The position numbers and the translations under genes are program-made. Below are positions 9,094 to 18,463 of a stretch of 64,000 nt of DNA, in pieces. Origin of the DNA: Deltaproteobacteria bacterium. GTDB lineage: Bacteria; Bdellovibrionota; UBA2394. Within the stretch, counting starts at the first letter, position 1; each line of letters starts with the position of its first letter. The stretch covers positions 124,001 to 188,000 of the forward strand of contig JAFLCD010000004.1 in assembly GCA_017302715.1 (NCBI GenBank), in the 5' to 3' direction. The notes below the pieces were generated by a model. The model saw nothing but the letters and a program-made list of their open reading frames with translations, was not told the DNA's origin and did no database searches.

Positions 9094-9771
9094 GTGATTG
9101 CCTGCTGCAAGTTTCTTTGTTCGTCTATTGGTCGAAAAATTATCATGTCCGCTACGGGCATGGCTTTAGCCCTTTTTCTGCTTCTTCATGTGGTAGGAAA
9201 TCTCGTCATCCTGATTGATCCGATTCAATTTAATCATTACGCCCATTCATTAGCTGAAAATCCTCTTCTCTTGCCCGCTGAGTTCGGACTTATCGCTATT
9301 TTGCTTATCCATATAGGAATAGCGATTCAACTCACTCGCGCTAATAGAGCCGCACGTCCGATTCCTTATGCCGTTCGCCAAAATACCGGGCGCTCACGCC
9401 GCTGGTGGGGTTCATCCAATATGGGAATCACCGGCACATTCGTGCTTATTTTTATCATTTATCACCTTTGGCATTTTAAATTCGGCCAGGTGATTCCCAC
9501 CACGCAGGGGGGAGTCGAGATGCGCGATCTCGCTGCTACCGTGAAAGGCGAATTTTCGGAATGGCCTGAAGTGACTATATATATAGTCGCGATGATTTTG
9601 ATCATGATGCATTTGCTTCATGGTTTTCGCTCGGCTTTTGAAACTTTGGGAATTGTCCGCTCGCGCTGGGATAAAGTATTTCTGATTTTTACAAAAGGCT
9701 ACGTCATTGCCGTGATGGGTGGATTTATTCTCATTCCACTTTGGATTTTCTTTAAAGCGAGGGCCGGATGA
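9094..9771 (+). CDS. sdhC: Succinate dehydrogenase cytochrome b subunit (b558 family)
   Basis: Membrane anchor of complex II, 225 residues with five predicted membrane helices, of the SdhC b558 type found with Bacillus/Bacteroidetes-like enzymes that lack a separate SdhD. The family signature [13 protein letters not shown] and a following H-x-x-x-N helix (LLLHVVGNL) are present. Other helices contain histidines suited to haem ligation ([17 protein letters not shown]). The start is uncertain: the GTG at 9094 is directly abutted by AAGAGG, so spacing is poor, but starting at the internal ATG would remove the conserved SSIGRK motif. It overlaps sdhA by four bases (ATGA). Confidence 0.9.
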   Translation: MIACCKFLCSSIGRKIIMSATGMALALFLLLHVVGNLVILIDPIQFNHYAHSLAENPLLLPAEFGLIAILLIHIGIAIQLTRANRAARPIPYAVRQNTGRSRRWWGSSNMGITGTFVLIFIIYHLWHFKFGQVIPTTQGGVEMRDLAATVKGEFSEWPEVTIYIVAMILIMMHLLHGFRSAFETLGIVRSRWDKVFLIFTKGYVIAVMGGFILIPLWIFFKARAG

Positions 9772-11681
9772 AATTAGATTCTAAAGCTCCCAGTGGCCCC
9801 ATCGAAACAGCTTGGTCTCATTATAAAGACCATTTGAAACTCGTTAACCCTGCGAACCGCAGAAAACATACGATCTTAATGGTGGGCACAGGTTTAGGTG
9901 GAGCTTCTGCCGCCGCGAGTTTGGGCGAACTCGGTTATCATGTAAAAACTTTTTTCTATCATGAAAGTCCACGTCGCGCTCACAGCATCGCTGCTCAAGG
10001 TGGAATCAACGCCGCCAAAAATTATCAAAACGATGGCGACAGTATTTACAGACTTTTTTACGACACGATCAAAGGCGGAGATTATCGCGCACGCGAAGCA
10101 AACGTTTATCGATTAGCTGAAGTGAGCGTGAACATCATCGATCAGTGCGTTTCTCAAGGAGTTCCTTTCGCTCGCGAATATGGTGGGCAACTTTCAAACC
10201 GAAGTTTCGGTGGAACCCAAGTCTCGCGAACTTTTTATGCTCGCGGGCAAACGGGTCAGCAACTTCTGCTAGGCGCTTATGGCTCGATGATGCGCCAAGT
10301 GAAAACGAAGAACGTTGAACTTTATGAGCGACGTGAAATGCATGACGTCGTTATCATCGATGGAAAAGCTCGTGGCATCATCGTTCGAAATTTAATTACC
10401 GGCGAACTCGAATCTCACTTTGGTGACGCCGTCGTTTTAGCGACCGGCGGTTACTCCAATGTTTACGATCTTTCAACGAGCGCACGTCAGTCAAACGTCA
10501 CAGCTATTTGGCGCGCCTATAAAAAAGGTGCTGGCTTAGCGAATCCTAATTTTGCGCAGATTCACCCAACTTGTATTCCGGTCAGCGGCGATTACCAATC
10601 TAAGCTTACCTTGATGAGCGAAAGTTTAAGAAACGACGGACGCGTTTGGGTTCCTAAAAAACAGAAAGATCCTCGAGCACCTAAAGATATTCCTGAAGGC
10701 GAGAGAGATTATTTTCTTGAGCGAAGATATCCAGCGTTTGGAAATTTAGTTCCTCGCGATGTGGCTTCTCGCGCTGCTAAAGTGGCGTGCGATGAAGGCT
10801 TTGGAGTAGGCGCAACCGGACAATCGGTTTATTTGGATTTTGCAGACGCGATCAAACGACTCGGTCATGCTTCGATCGAAAGCAAATACGGAAATCTTTT
10901 TGAAATTTATCAGCAGATCACGAACGAAAATCCTTACGAAGTTCCGATGCGTATTTATCCTGCACCTCACTACACGATGGGTGGACTCTGGGTGGATTAT
11001 AATTTGATGACGACGGTTCCAGGATTATTTGCGATTGGCGAAGCCAATTTTTCGGATCATGGCGCCAATCGCTTAGGGGCCAGTGCGCTTATGCAAGGCT
11101 TAGCCGATGGATATTTTATTTTGCCGTATACGATCGCCGATTATATCGGTGGAACTCCATTACAAAAAGTTTCAAAGGACGATCCAGCTTTTAAAGAAGC
11201 CGCAAAAAATGTTCAAAATAAAATCGATAAGCTTTTTGCTGTAAAGGGCGGAAAAACTATCGCCGATTTTCACCGACGTCTCGGTCGAACAATGTGGGAT
11301 AACGTTGGAATGGCGCGCAACAAAACCGGTCTCGAAAAAGCCATCGCTGAAATTAAAAATTTACGAAATGAATTTTGGCAAAACGTAAATGTTTTAGGCG
11401 ACAAAAATAATTTAAATCCTGAGCTAGAAAATGCAGGACGAGTCGCGGACTTTTTAGAATTTGGAGAAGTCATGGCGCTGGATGCACTTAAGCGAGAAGA
11501 ATCTTGCGGTTGTCATTTTAGAGAAGAATTTCAAACTCCTGAAAATGAGCCGATGAGAAATGACGAAAAATTTGCGCATGTCGCTGTTTGGGAATATCAA
11601 GGCGAGAACCAACAGCCGGCTCGCCATACCGAACCCTTAAGTTTTGAGAATGTAAAATTAACTCAGAGAAATTATAAGTGA
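9768..11681 (+). CDS. sdhA: Succinate dehydrogenase flavoprotein subunit
   Basis: Catalytic FAD subunit of complex II, oxidising succinate to fumarate on the inner face of the cytoplasmic membrane, 637 residues. The N-terminal dinucleotide fold is [16 protein letters not shown]72 in [11 protein letters not shown] is the expected covalent FAD attachment site. Substrate-site motifs [18 protein letters not shown] and [12 protein letters not shown] follow, and a C-terminal SCGCHFREE segment ends the protein. Its length and order (C-A-B) fit the non-classical sdhCAB operon. It is translationally coupled to sdhC by an ATGA overlap; sdhB begins 12 bases downstream. Confidence 0.97.
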   Translation: MKLDSKAPSGPIETAWSHYKDHLKLVNPANRRKHTILMVGTGLGGASAAASLGELGYHVKTFFYHESPRRAHSIAAQGGINAAKNYQNDGDSIYRLFYDTIKGGDYRAREANVYRLAEVSVNIIDQCVSQGVPFAREYGGQLSNRSFGGTQVSRTFYARGQTGQQLLLGAYGSMMRQVKTKNVELYERREMHDVVIIDGKARGIIVRNLITGELESHFGDAVVLATGGYSNVYDLSTSARQSNVTAIWRAYKKGAGLANPNFAQIHPTCIPVSGDYQSKLTLMSESLRNDGRVWVPKKQKDPRAPKDIPEGERDYFLERRYPAFGNLVPRDVASRAAKVACDEGFGVGATGQSVYLDFADAIKRLGHASIESKYGNLFEIYQQITNENPYEVPMRIYPAPHYTMGGLWVDYNLMTTVPGLFAIGEANFSDHGANRLGASALMQGLADGYFILPYTIADYIGGTPLQKVSKDDPAFKEAAKNVQNKIDKLFAVKGGKTIADFHRRLGRTMWDNVGMARNKTGLEKAIAEIKNLRNEFWQNVNVLGDKNNLNPELENAGRVADFLEFGEVMALDALKREESCGCHFREEFQTPENEPMRNDEKFAHVAVWEYQGENQQPARHTEPLSFENVKLTQRNYK

Positions 11682-11693
11682 GAAAAAATTAAG

Positions 11694-12452
11694 ATGCGTC
11701 TTCATTTAAAAATCTGGCGACAAAAAAATTCTCAAACATCCGGAAAATTCGTCGACTACGATGTCGATGGAGTTGTTTCGGATATGTCGTTTCTTGAGAT
11801 GCTCGACATTCTTAACGATTCTCTCAGCAAAAAAAATGAAGAACCCGTTACTTTTGATCACGATTGCCGGGAGGGCATCTGCGGTTCTTGCGGTTTTATG
11901 GTGAACGGACTCGCGCATGGCGGAGTTCCTAAGACAACCGTTTGCCAACTCTATATGAGAAATTTTAAGGATGGCGACACAGTGACTGTCGAACCTTGGC
12001 GAGCTCAAAGTTTTCCTGTGATTAAAGATTTAGCGGTGAACCGAACAGCGTTTGATCGCATTATTGCCTCCGGCGGATATATTTCATCCACTGTTGGAAG
12101 TGCAACTGACGGAAATACTTTGCCCATTCCAAGACCTATTGCTGAATCGGCATTCGATGCCGCTGCATGTATCGGTTGCGGCGCTTGCGTTGCGGCCTGT
12201 AAAAATGCTTCGGCCATGCTTTTCGTTAGTGCAAAAGTCACTCAGATGGCGCTTCTTCCTCAGGGCCAAGTCGAGCGAGCCGAGCGAGTGGAAGCCATGG
12301 TCGCCGCAATGGATGAAGAAAAATTTGGATCGTGTACAAACGAGGCCGAATGTTCTGCCGTTTGTCCTAAAGGAATCTCGTTTAAAACCATCACGAGAAT
12401 GAACTCCGAATTTATCCGAGCAAACATATTTGGCTCGGGTAATGGTGAGTAA
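11694..12452 (+). CDS. sdhB: Succinate dehydrogenase iron-sulfur subunit
   Basis: Electron-transfer subunit of complex II, 252 residues. The plant-type [2Fe-2S] site is [10 protein letters not shown] plus a later Cys, the [4Fe-4S] site is [12 protein letters not shown], and the [3Fe-4S] site includes CSAVCPKGI. This is the third gene of sdhCAB. Only two bases separate its stop from the TTG start of the sigma-54 activator gene, so that regulator is probably co-transcribed with complex II. Confidence 0.97.
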   Translation: MRLHLKIWRQKNSQTSGKFVDYDVDGVVSDMSFLEMLDILNDSLSKKNEEPVTFDHDCREGICGSCGFMVNGLAHGGVPKTTVCQLYMRNFKDGDTVTVEPWRAQSFPVIKDLAVNRTAFDRIIASGGYISSTVGSATDGNTLPIPRPIAESAFDAAACIGCGACVAACKNASAMLFVSAKVTQMALLPQGQVERAERVEAMVAAMDEEKFGSCTNEAECSAVCPKGISFKTITRMNSEFIRANIFGSGNGE

Positions 12453-12454
12453 GA

Positions 12455-13951
12455 TTGCCGACTTCTTCTAAAATTTCTGTTGAACAAAGACTTGAGTGGT
12501 ATGAACGCATTTTATCGCTGAGCCGAAGAGCTTCGGATGAAAGTTTAGAATCAGTTTGTCGTTATTTGATGGACGATGCGATTTTAGCTGCGAAAGCCGA
12601 GCTCGGTTATTTTTTTCTGATCACTCCTAAAGGACAAATTCACACGGCTTATGCTCGCCGACAAGATCGAACGGATATTCCAAGTGTCGATCAACATTTT
12701 AGCGAGAGTGTCATTCGACGTGCGATTGAAATGGCGAGTCCGCTCATCGTCGAAGATGCCAGCGTGCATCCTGAATTTCGTGAAGCAAAGTCGGTAATCG
12801 CTGCGCAAATTAAATCACTTCTTGTATTGCCGCTTTTTTTTGAGAAAAAACCTATCGCTTTGATTTATCTCGAGAATAAAAATCAGGCTCAATACTTTGC
12901 CGAAGAATTGCTCGAGGTTCTGAATTTATTTTCATCTCAAGCCGCTATTTTGCTTCATGCCAAAATGTCGATAGCTCCCTCCAAATCAACGGCGACCATG
13001 AACGAAGCTCCGATTCTTAGTAAAAATCCAGCGATGCGACAAATTTTGCAGCAAGCAGATACAATTGCAAACGCCGATTCCACCGTTTTGCTTTTAGGCG
13101 AGACAGGCACGGGCAAAGAAGTTTTTGCAAAATATATCCATCAAAAGAGTTCTCGAGCTCAAGGGCCTTTTGTGGCGATCAATTGTTCGGCCATTCCCGA
13201 AACTTTGATGGAGGCGGAACTTTTTGGATATAAAAAAGGCGCGTTCACCGGTGCCAATGCCGATCGAGATGGACTCATTCGCCGAGCGCACAAAGGCACG
13301 CTTTTTCTAGATGAAATCGGCGATCTGCCCCTGATGATGCAGGCAAAACTTTTGCGAGTACTTCAAGATAAAAAATTCACTCGCCTGGGTAGCACGGTAG
13401 AAGAAGAATCCGATTTTCGTTTGATTTCAGCGACTCACAAGCCACTTGAAGATTCTGTTTCTCAGGGATTTTTTAGACAGGATCTTTATTTTCGAATTAA
13501 TACGATTGCACTTCAGTTACTTCCATTGCGTCAGCGCACCGAAGATATTTTAGATCTAGCTCAAGAGTTTTTAAAAAATGCTGTCATCGAAACCGGTCGA
13601 TCGATTAAAGGATTTTCAGAAGGCGCTGCTGCCTTACTTTTGCATTACGATTGGCCAGGAAATATCCGTCAGCTTCAGCATGCCATTCAACGAGCGACCA
13701 CTCTGGTGAACGCCGATCAAACCAATTATCAGTTTTCAGCTGAAGATTTTAAATTTCTTTCTGCGAAAAATCAGGTGAGTGATTCGATGGCCAAACTTCA
13801 TGACGCAAAAGAAGAGTTTATTCGCAATTATGTGAAGAAAGCTGTTTTGATTCACCGCGGTAACAAATCAAAAGCTGCAAAAGCACTTGGCGTTGACCCT
13901 AAGACCCTTTACCGACATCTGCTTGAGGATGATAATGAAGATAAGGGGTAA
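12455..13951 (+). CDS. GAF-domain sigma-54-dependent transcriptional activator
   Basis: A 498-residue NtrC-type enhancer-binding protein. It has an N-terminal GAF sensor (about 25-170), a central AAA+ domain (about 185-410) with Walker A GETGTGKE, sigma-54 contact loop GAFTGA, Walker B LFLDEIGD and a WPGNIRQL sensor-2 region, and a Fis-type helix-turn-helix at the end (KSKAAKALGVDPKTLYRH). The TTG start at 12455 is supported by GGTGAG six bases upstream. It has no receiver domain, so its input is probably a small ligand or redox signal bound by GAF. Its position directly after sdhB hints at respiratory or carbon control, but the targets are unknown; a GG-N10-GC promoter exists at 28305. Confidence 0.93.
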   Translation: MPTSSKISVEQRLEWYERILSLSRRASDESLESVCRYLMDDAILAAKAELGYFFLITPKGQIHTAYARRQDRTDIPSVDQHFSESVIRRAIEMASPLIVEDASVHPEFREAKSVIAAQIKSLLVLPLFFEKKPIALIYLENKNQAQYFAEELLEVLNLFSSQAAILLHAKMSIAPSKSTATMNEAPILSKNPAMRQILQQADTIANADSTVLLLGETGTGKEVFAKYIHQKSSRAQGPFVAINCSAIPETLMEAELFGYKKGAFTGANADRDGLIRRAHKGTLFLDEIGDLPLMMQAKLLRVLQDKKFTRLGSTVEEESDFRLISATHKPLEDSVSQGFFRQDLYFRINTIALQLLPLRQRTEDILDLAQEFLKNAVIETGRSIKGFSEGAAALLLHYDWPGNIRQLQHAIQRATTLVNADQTNYQFSAEDFKFLSAKNQVSDSMAKLHDAKEEFIRNYVKKAVLIHRGNKSKAAKALGVDPKTLYRHLLEDDNEDKG

Positions 13952-13959
13952 TTCGGCGA

Positions 13960-14628
13960 ATGCCAGGGCTTACGATTTCTTGGGATGAATTTACGGGATT
14001 TATTTTATCGGCTCTCGTCGCTGTCGTCTGCGGAGTTATCATCGGCCTTGAGCGAGAGAGCAAAGGCAAGCCCGCCGGCGTTCGAACTCTTGTTTTGATT
14101 TGTTTAGGTTCCTCGATTTACGTAAAAGTTTCGATCTTGCTTTCGGGTGATCACGGAGATCCCGCGCGAGTGGCTGCGCAAATCGTTTCAGGAATTGGCT
14201 TTCTAGGAGCAGGAGCGATCATTCAAAAATCTGAATCGGGTTATGTCGCCGGACTTACAACCGCGGCAAGCATCTGGGTGACGGCAGCGGTTGGAATGGT
14301 GATCGGTTCTGGGCATTATATTTTGGCCCTCATTAGCGTGATCATCGTTGTACTCGCTTTAAGATTCTTAATGGATCTTGAAGGTTATCTTTTTTACGAC
14401 TCCACGATTGAGACAAAGCGCATCATTTTCGAACCTAATTTCGGAAAAACGCGTTGGACTATTCTCGGTCAGCTTGAAGAAAATATGATTCGGCCCGATG
14501 AATATACTTTTATGGATGAATCTCGTGCGACGCCCTGCCTCGAATTTAAATACACTCATAAAAATCGAAATCATCGAGCCTTTTTGGCGCAGATTGCCAC
14601 GCTGCCCGAAATCTTAGAGATGAATTAA
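13960..14628 (+). CDS. MgtC/SapB family membrane protein
   Basis: A 222-residue inner-membrane protein with four to five N-terminal helices and a cytoplasmic C-terminal domain of about 80 residues. The family signature is clear: GLERESKGKPAGVRT, VSGIGFLGAGAI and GLTTAASIWVTAAVGM. MgtC relatives support growth at low magnesium or inside other cells and inhibit the F-type ATPase in pathogens; whether that holds here is unknown. It lies eight bases after the sigma-54 activator gene and is likely the last gene of the sdhCAB transcript. It has an AAGGGG site upstream at somewhat long spacing. Confidence 0.88.
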   Translation: MPGLTISWDEFTGFILSALVAVVCGVIIGLERESKGKPAGVRTLVLICLGSSIYVKVSILLSGDHGDPARVAAQIVSGIGFLGAGAIIQKSESGYVAGLTTAASIWVTAAVGMVIGSGHYILALISVIIVVLALRFLMDLEGYLFYDSTIETKRIIFEPNFGKTRWTILGQLEENMIRPDEYTFMDESRATPCLEFKYTHKNRNHRAFLAQIATLPEILEMN

Positions 14629-14638
14629 AAAAAATTTA

Positions 14639-15631
14639 TTATTCGACTGCTTCGCGTTTTAACAAATTTTCATTTTCTAAATGGGAGAGGGCGGTTGGTA
14701 TGGGTGTCATTGCATCTGCCGACTTAATAGCATTTACTCCGATTTGCTTGGCTTGCTCTGCATTTAATTGCGGAACTCCAATCGGGAATCCAAAGACATC
14801 GCAATTTTGCGCGCATTCTGAATCTGGCTTTGCATTTCCGAAATCAATAATTCCTGTCGAGAAGCTTAAAATTTTCTCCTGCACTTTTGCGTCTTCGAGC
14901 CCTAAGCCTCTCATTAAAAAATGCTTGTTATAGTAATTCCCATTCATTTTTTTCAAAAAATCTTCGTAGGATAATGTTTCGATTTTTTCATTTGAAAAAT
15001 CTAAAACTTTAGACTCAATTTTATACTCTTCGCTTTCGGTTCGAATGATTGGACTCTCTAAAGTTCTCTTTCTTTCAATTCTCCAAGATTTCATCGAAGT
15101 GCTTCCACTCATCGATTCCGAGTCTAAAGCAGGTCCGGCGTCTTTCAACCTTTTGCTTAAATCTAGACCCCATGCTAAATCACGGCCGCTTCCTGGGACT
15201 TGCTGAGCATGAGTAATAGGGGCAATCGGACCCGTGTTTTCTTTGCTTAAGTCAGGTTTTTCAAACTTTTTTTCTTTATTTTGAATCATTGCAATATTGT
15301 AAATACCTCTATCAATATATTCTTGATCGGACTTCATCACGACAATTCGTGTGATATGTCCGGACTGAGGAGCCGTAAGAATCGGACGCATTTGAATACT
15401 ACTTGAACTTAAGTTTTTTAAATCTTGAGGGGATTTGTGATTGGCACCAAAGGGAGCAAAGGGGCCTCGCTCTTTGATTTGACTTCGAACGAGATAGATA
15501 TCTCCTCCTTCTCGATGAATGAAAGTAACAACAGGATCTATAGATTCGGTAATTTTTAAATCTTCTTCTGCATAAACTGAGATAGCAGATGAAAAAAGCA
15601 GAGCCGTAGGTAATAAAAATTTAAAGTTCAT
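14639..15631 (-). CDS. Secreted protein of unknown function
   Basis: A 330-residue protein with a Sec signal peptide (1-21, ending VYA) and no recognised domain. The mature part is polar and rich in charged residues; a short cysteine pair occurs near residue 275 (CAQNC). An AGAGGA Shine-Dalgarno sequence lies eight bases before the ATG. It is transcribed towards the MgtC gene with 10 bases between stops. The 246 bases upstream to the BMP gene contain no ORF I would accept. No function can be proposed. Confidence 0.7.
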   Translation of the reverse strand: MNFKFLLPTALLFSSAISVYAEEDLKITESIDPVVTFIHREGGDIYLVRSQIKERGPFAPFGANHKSPQDLKNLSSSSIQMRPILTAPQSGHITRIVVMKSDQEYIDRGIYNIAMIQNKEKKFEKPDLSKENTGPIAPITHAQQVPGSGRDLAWGLDLSKRLKDAGPALDSESMSGSTSMKSWRIERKRTLESPIIRTESEEYKIESKVLDFSNEKIETLSYEDFLKKMNGNYYNKHFLMRGLGLEDAKVQEKILSFSTGIIDFGNAKPDSECAQNCDVFGFPIGVPQLNAEQAKQIGVNAIKSADAMTPIPTALSHLENENLLKREAVE

Positions 15632-15791
15632 AGGTGCGTCCTCTTCTAATGATTGAAGCTGAAATCAGCATTGAGGTAATTCTTTGCAAATTTTAGGCCA
15701 AATGAGGGCTTTCAGAATGAGCTGTTAAAGGCGTTTTAAGCAGTTTTTAAAGTTTAAATTGTTTTTTGGGAGCACAGCCTGGGACAGGGAA

Positions 15792-15876
15792 GTCTGGTTT
15801 GGCTCTGGTTAACTTCTGGGCATCTGCCAGGGCCCAAATTCCATTGAGTCGGGTATCGGCTTCAAGTAAACCAGAC
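15792..15876 (+). promoter_or_regulatory. Candidate structured leader of the nucleoside importer operon
   Basis: GTCTGGTTT at 15792-15800 is the exact complement of AAACCAGAC at 15868-15876, 67 bases apart. The second arm ends two bases before the ATG at 15879, where the ribosome binding site should be, and no other Shine-Dalgarno sequence is visible. Pairing would hide the start. The enclosed 67 bases contain further GC-rich complementary segments (GGGC...GCCC). I could not match it to a known riboswitch class. Confidence 0.35.
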
Positions 15877-15878
15877 CT

Positions 15879-16934
15879 ATGAAAAAACTTCGATTTTTGG
15901 CCCCTTTTTTAGGTCTTTTGGTCGCGCTTTCTGCCTGTAAAAAATCTGATTCGACGACTGAATCCACTGCTGAAAATAAAGCGGCAGGCGCTCCGTTTCG
16001 AGTCGCCCTTGTCCTCGATAAAGGTGGCAAGGACGATAAATCTTTTAACGCTTCGGCGTTTTTGGGTGCGAGCCGTGCTCAAAAAGAACTCGGCATTGAA
16101 CTTCGCGACGTTGAAGTAAACGATGACACACAAGTTGAGCCCACCTTAAAAAACTTTGCGAAAAAAGGTTATGATCTCGTGATCGCGATTGGATTTACGC
16201 AGCAAGAAGCTTTGAAAAAGGCGGCTGAGGCAAATCCAAATACTCATTTTGCTCTCGTCGATTCTGTTGTCGATCTTCCTAACGTAGCTTCGCTGATGTT
16301 CAAAGAACACCAAGGAAGTTATTTGGCAGGCGCGTTAGCTGCGATGAAATCGAAATCGGGAGTGATCGGATTTATTGGAGGAATGGATATTCCTTTGATC
16401 CGAAGATTTGAACTCGGTTATCGCGAAGGTGCGAAGCACGTCAAAAATAATATCAAAGTCATCGTCAATTATGTGGGCGTCACCGGAGAAGCTTGGAACA
16501 ATCCGACTAAAGCAAAAGAACTCGCCGTCTCTCAAATGGGACAAAAAGCGGATGTCATTTTTCATGCGGCAGGTGCGAGTGGAGCAGGACTTTTTGATGC
16601 CGTTGAAGAGCGAACTAAATCTAAAGCGGGCGAAAATTTTTATGCCATCGGCGTCGACTCCAATCAAAATTGGGTGAAGCCCGGTTTTGTTTTGACCAGC
16701 ATGCTTAAGCGAGTCGATGTAGCTGTTTTCGACACAATCAAAGCGGCGAAAGAAGGAAAATTTAAAACGGGTCGACAAGATTTCGGACTTCAAAATGCGG
16801 GCATCGATCTTGCAATGGATGAGCATAATAAAGCTCTTGTCGATGATTGGATGAAAACCGAACTCGATAAATTAAAAACGGATATTGTTCATTCTAAAAT
16901 CACGGTCACGGATTACTACCTCATAAAGCGCTAA
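15879..16934 (+). CDS. BMP-family nucleoside-binding lipoprotein of ABC importer
   Basis: A 351-residue extracytoplasmic substrate-binding protein of the Bmp/PnrA/NupN family, which capture purine nucleosides. Lipobox ALSAC places the acylated cysteine at residue 20. The family features are VALVLDKGGKDDKSFNASAF at the start of the mature fold, GFIGGMDIPLIRRFE, FHAAGASGAG and GVDSNQNW in the ligand cleft. It is first of four genes encoding a complete importer (binding protein, double ATPase, two permeases), each separated by a few bases or overlapping. Expression may be governed by the leader structure noted upstream. Substrate specificity is inferred from family only. Confidence 0.93.
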   Translation: MKKLRFLAPFLGLLVALSACKKSDSTTESTAENKAAGAPFRVALVLDKGGKDDKSFNASAFLGASRAQKELGIELRDVEVNDDTQVEPTLKNFAKKGYDLVIAIGFTQQEALKKAAEANPNTHFALVDSVVDLPNVASLMFKEHQGSYLAGALAAMKSKSGVIGFIGGMDIPLIRRFELGYREGAKHVKNNIKVIVNYVGVTGEAWNNPTKAKELAVSQMGQKADVIFHAAGASGAGLFDAVEERTKSKAGENFYAIGVDSNQNWVKPGFVLTSMLKRVDVAVFDTIKAAKEGKFKTGRQDFGLQNAGIDLAMDEHNKALVDDWMKTELDKLKTDIVHSKITVTDYYLIKR

Positions 16935-16938
16935 GCAT

Positions 16939-18450
16939 TTGAGCTCTCTTATTTTAGAAGCGAAGGGGATTACGAAGCGGTTTGGCAATGTCGTTGCCAA
17001 CGATCGTGTAGACCTTTCTATTCGAGAGGGAGAGATCCACGCTATCATCGGAGAAAACGGAGCTGGAAAATCTACGCTCATGAAAATTCTCTATGGGATG
17101 ATTGCTCCCGATGAAGGCCAACTTTTAGTACGAGGAAAATCAGTTCACTTTGAATCTCCGCTCGATGCACTTTCTCTGGGCATCGGAATGGTTCACCAAC
17201 ATTTTATGTTGGTCGAGCGAATGACGGTTTTAGAAAATTTTATTTTAGGGTCCGAGCCCACAATAAATGGAATCGTCGACGAAAAATCTGCGCTTCAAGA
17301 TTTAAAAAATTTAATGCTTGAGGCGCATACTGAGTTGCCAAGCTCCTCGCTTGTAAAATTTCTTTCGGTGGGGCAACAACAGCGATTAGAAATTTTAAAA
17401 CTTCTCTATCGCAAAAGTGATATTTTAATTTTTGATGAGCCGACTGGAGTTCTTACTCCTCAAGAAGTGGATCAGTTCTTAAAATCTCTTCGAGATCTGA
17501 AGGCTCGCGGAAAAACTATTTTGCTTATTACTCACAAATTGAACGAAGTGATGGCAGTCGCCGATCAAGTGACGGTGATGCGTGCCGGAAAAACGGTTTC
17601 AAGTTTAGCAGCCTCTTCGACGGATGTGAAAGAGCTAGCCACTTTGCTCGTTGGAAGAGAAGTTCGCGCTTTCGATGAGCGAAAAGTGAAGTCTGTTAAA
17701 AAATTAAGTGGAGCTCCGGTTTTAAAAGTGGAATCGCTTTCGGGTGTGAAAAAATTAAAATCTGTAAGTTTTCAAATTAATCCCGGCGAAATTTTGGGAA
17801 TCGCTGGCATTGAAGGCAATGGTCAGCATGAACTTGTGCAAATGCTTTCAGGAGTGAAAGTTCATTCTCACTCTCAGGGCGCATCGATTCAATTTCTCAA
17901 TATGAAGATCGATCAATGGAACGTGGAGAAAAGAAAAGCTGCGGGAATGGCATGTATTCCTGAGGACCGACACCATGAAGGGCTTATTTTAGATTTCAAT
18001 TTAGTTGAGAATTTTTATCTTGGATCGAGAGTTCATTTTGATATTCCTACTTTGCTTCCATTTAAAGAAGTTACGGCTCTTGTTGAAAAATCTATTTCTG
18101 ATTTTGAGATTAAGGCGAAGTCTCCTTTTTCTAAGGCTCGTGAACTCTCAGGCGGCAATCAGCAAAAAGTTATCGTCGCGCGCGAACTTTTTGGAAGACC
18201 TAAGCTTTTGATCGCGGCTCAGCCGACTCGTGGAGTGGATATCGGTGCGATCGAAAGAATTCACGATGAACTTTTAAAGCGAGCGGAAGAGGGAATGGCC
18301 ATTTTGCTGATTTCCTCGGAGCTCGATGAAATTTTAAGTTTAAGTGATCGAGTGCTTGTGATTCGTAACGGAGAAATTTCAGCTGAATTTTCGGATGTTG
18401 CCGTTCAAGGTCCAGACCTTAGATACGAAATTGGTAGGGCGATGGTATGA
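16939..18450 (+). CDS. ABC importer ATPase, duplicated (NupO/YufO-like)
   Basis: A 503-residue energising subunit with two nucleotide-binding domains, as in sugar/nucleoside CUT2-type importers. Domain 1 (about 5-240) has Walker A GENGAGKST, signature LSVGQQQRLEI and Walker B ILIFDEPTG. Domain 2 (about 255-500) has the degenerate P-loop GIEGNGQHEL typical of this family and signature LSGGNQQK followed by LLIAAQPTRG. Only one canonical P-loop is therefore expected. The start is TTG at 16939, five bases after the preceding stop. It is followed by a permease gene that begins near or within its 3' end. Confidence 0.95.
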   Translation: MSSLILEAKGITKRFGNVVANDRVDLSIREGEIHAIIGENGAGKSTLMKILYGMIAPDEGQLLVRGKSVHFESPLDALSLGIGMVHQHFMLVERMTVLENFILGSEPTINGIVDEKSALQDLKNLMLEAHTELPSSSLVKFLSVGQQQRLEILKLLYRKSDILIFDEPTGVLTPQEVDQFLKSLRDLKARGKTILLITHKLNEVMAVADQVTVMRAGKTVSSLAASSTDVKELATLLVGREVRAFDERKVKSVKKLSGAPVLKVESLSGVKKLKSVSFQINPGEILGIAGIEGNGQHELVQMLSGVKVHSHSQGASIQFLNMKIDQWNVEKRKAAGMACIPEDRHHEGLILDFNLVENFYLGSRVHFDIPTLLPFKEVTALVEKSISDFEIKAKSPFSKARELSGGNQQKVIVARELFGRPKLLIAAQPTRGVDIGAIERIHDELLKRAEEGMAILLISSELDEILSLSDRVLVIRNGEISAEFSDVAVQGPDLRYEIGRAMV

Positions 18451-18463
18451 AAGAAGATCAGTT

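Noticed and set aside
15792-15878. Purine riboswitch before the nucleoside importer
   Set aside because: The conserved junction bases of the purine class could not be placed; only a generic start-occluding pairing is supported.
15809-16030. 73-codon minus-strand frame over the importer leader
   Set aside because: It overlaps the BMP start and has no ribosome binding site or recognisable product.
16335-16826. 163-codon open frame opposite the BMP lipoprotein gene
   Set aside because: Entirely antisense to a clear family member, with shadow-like composition and no motif.
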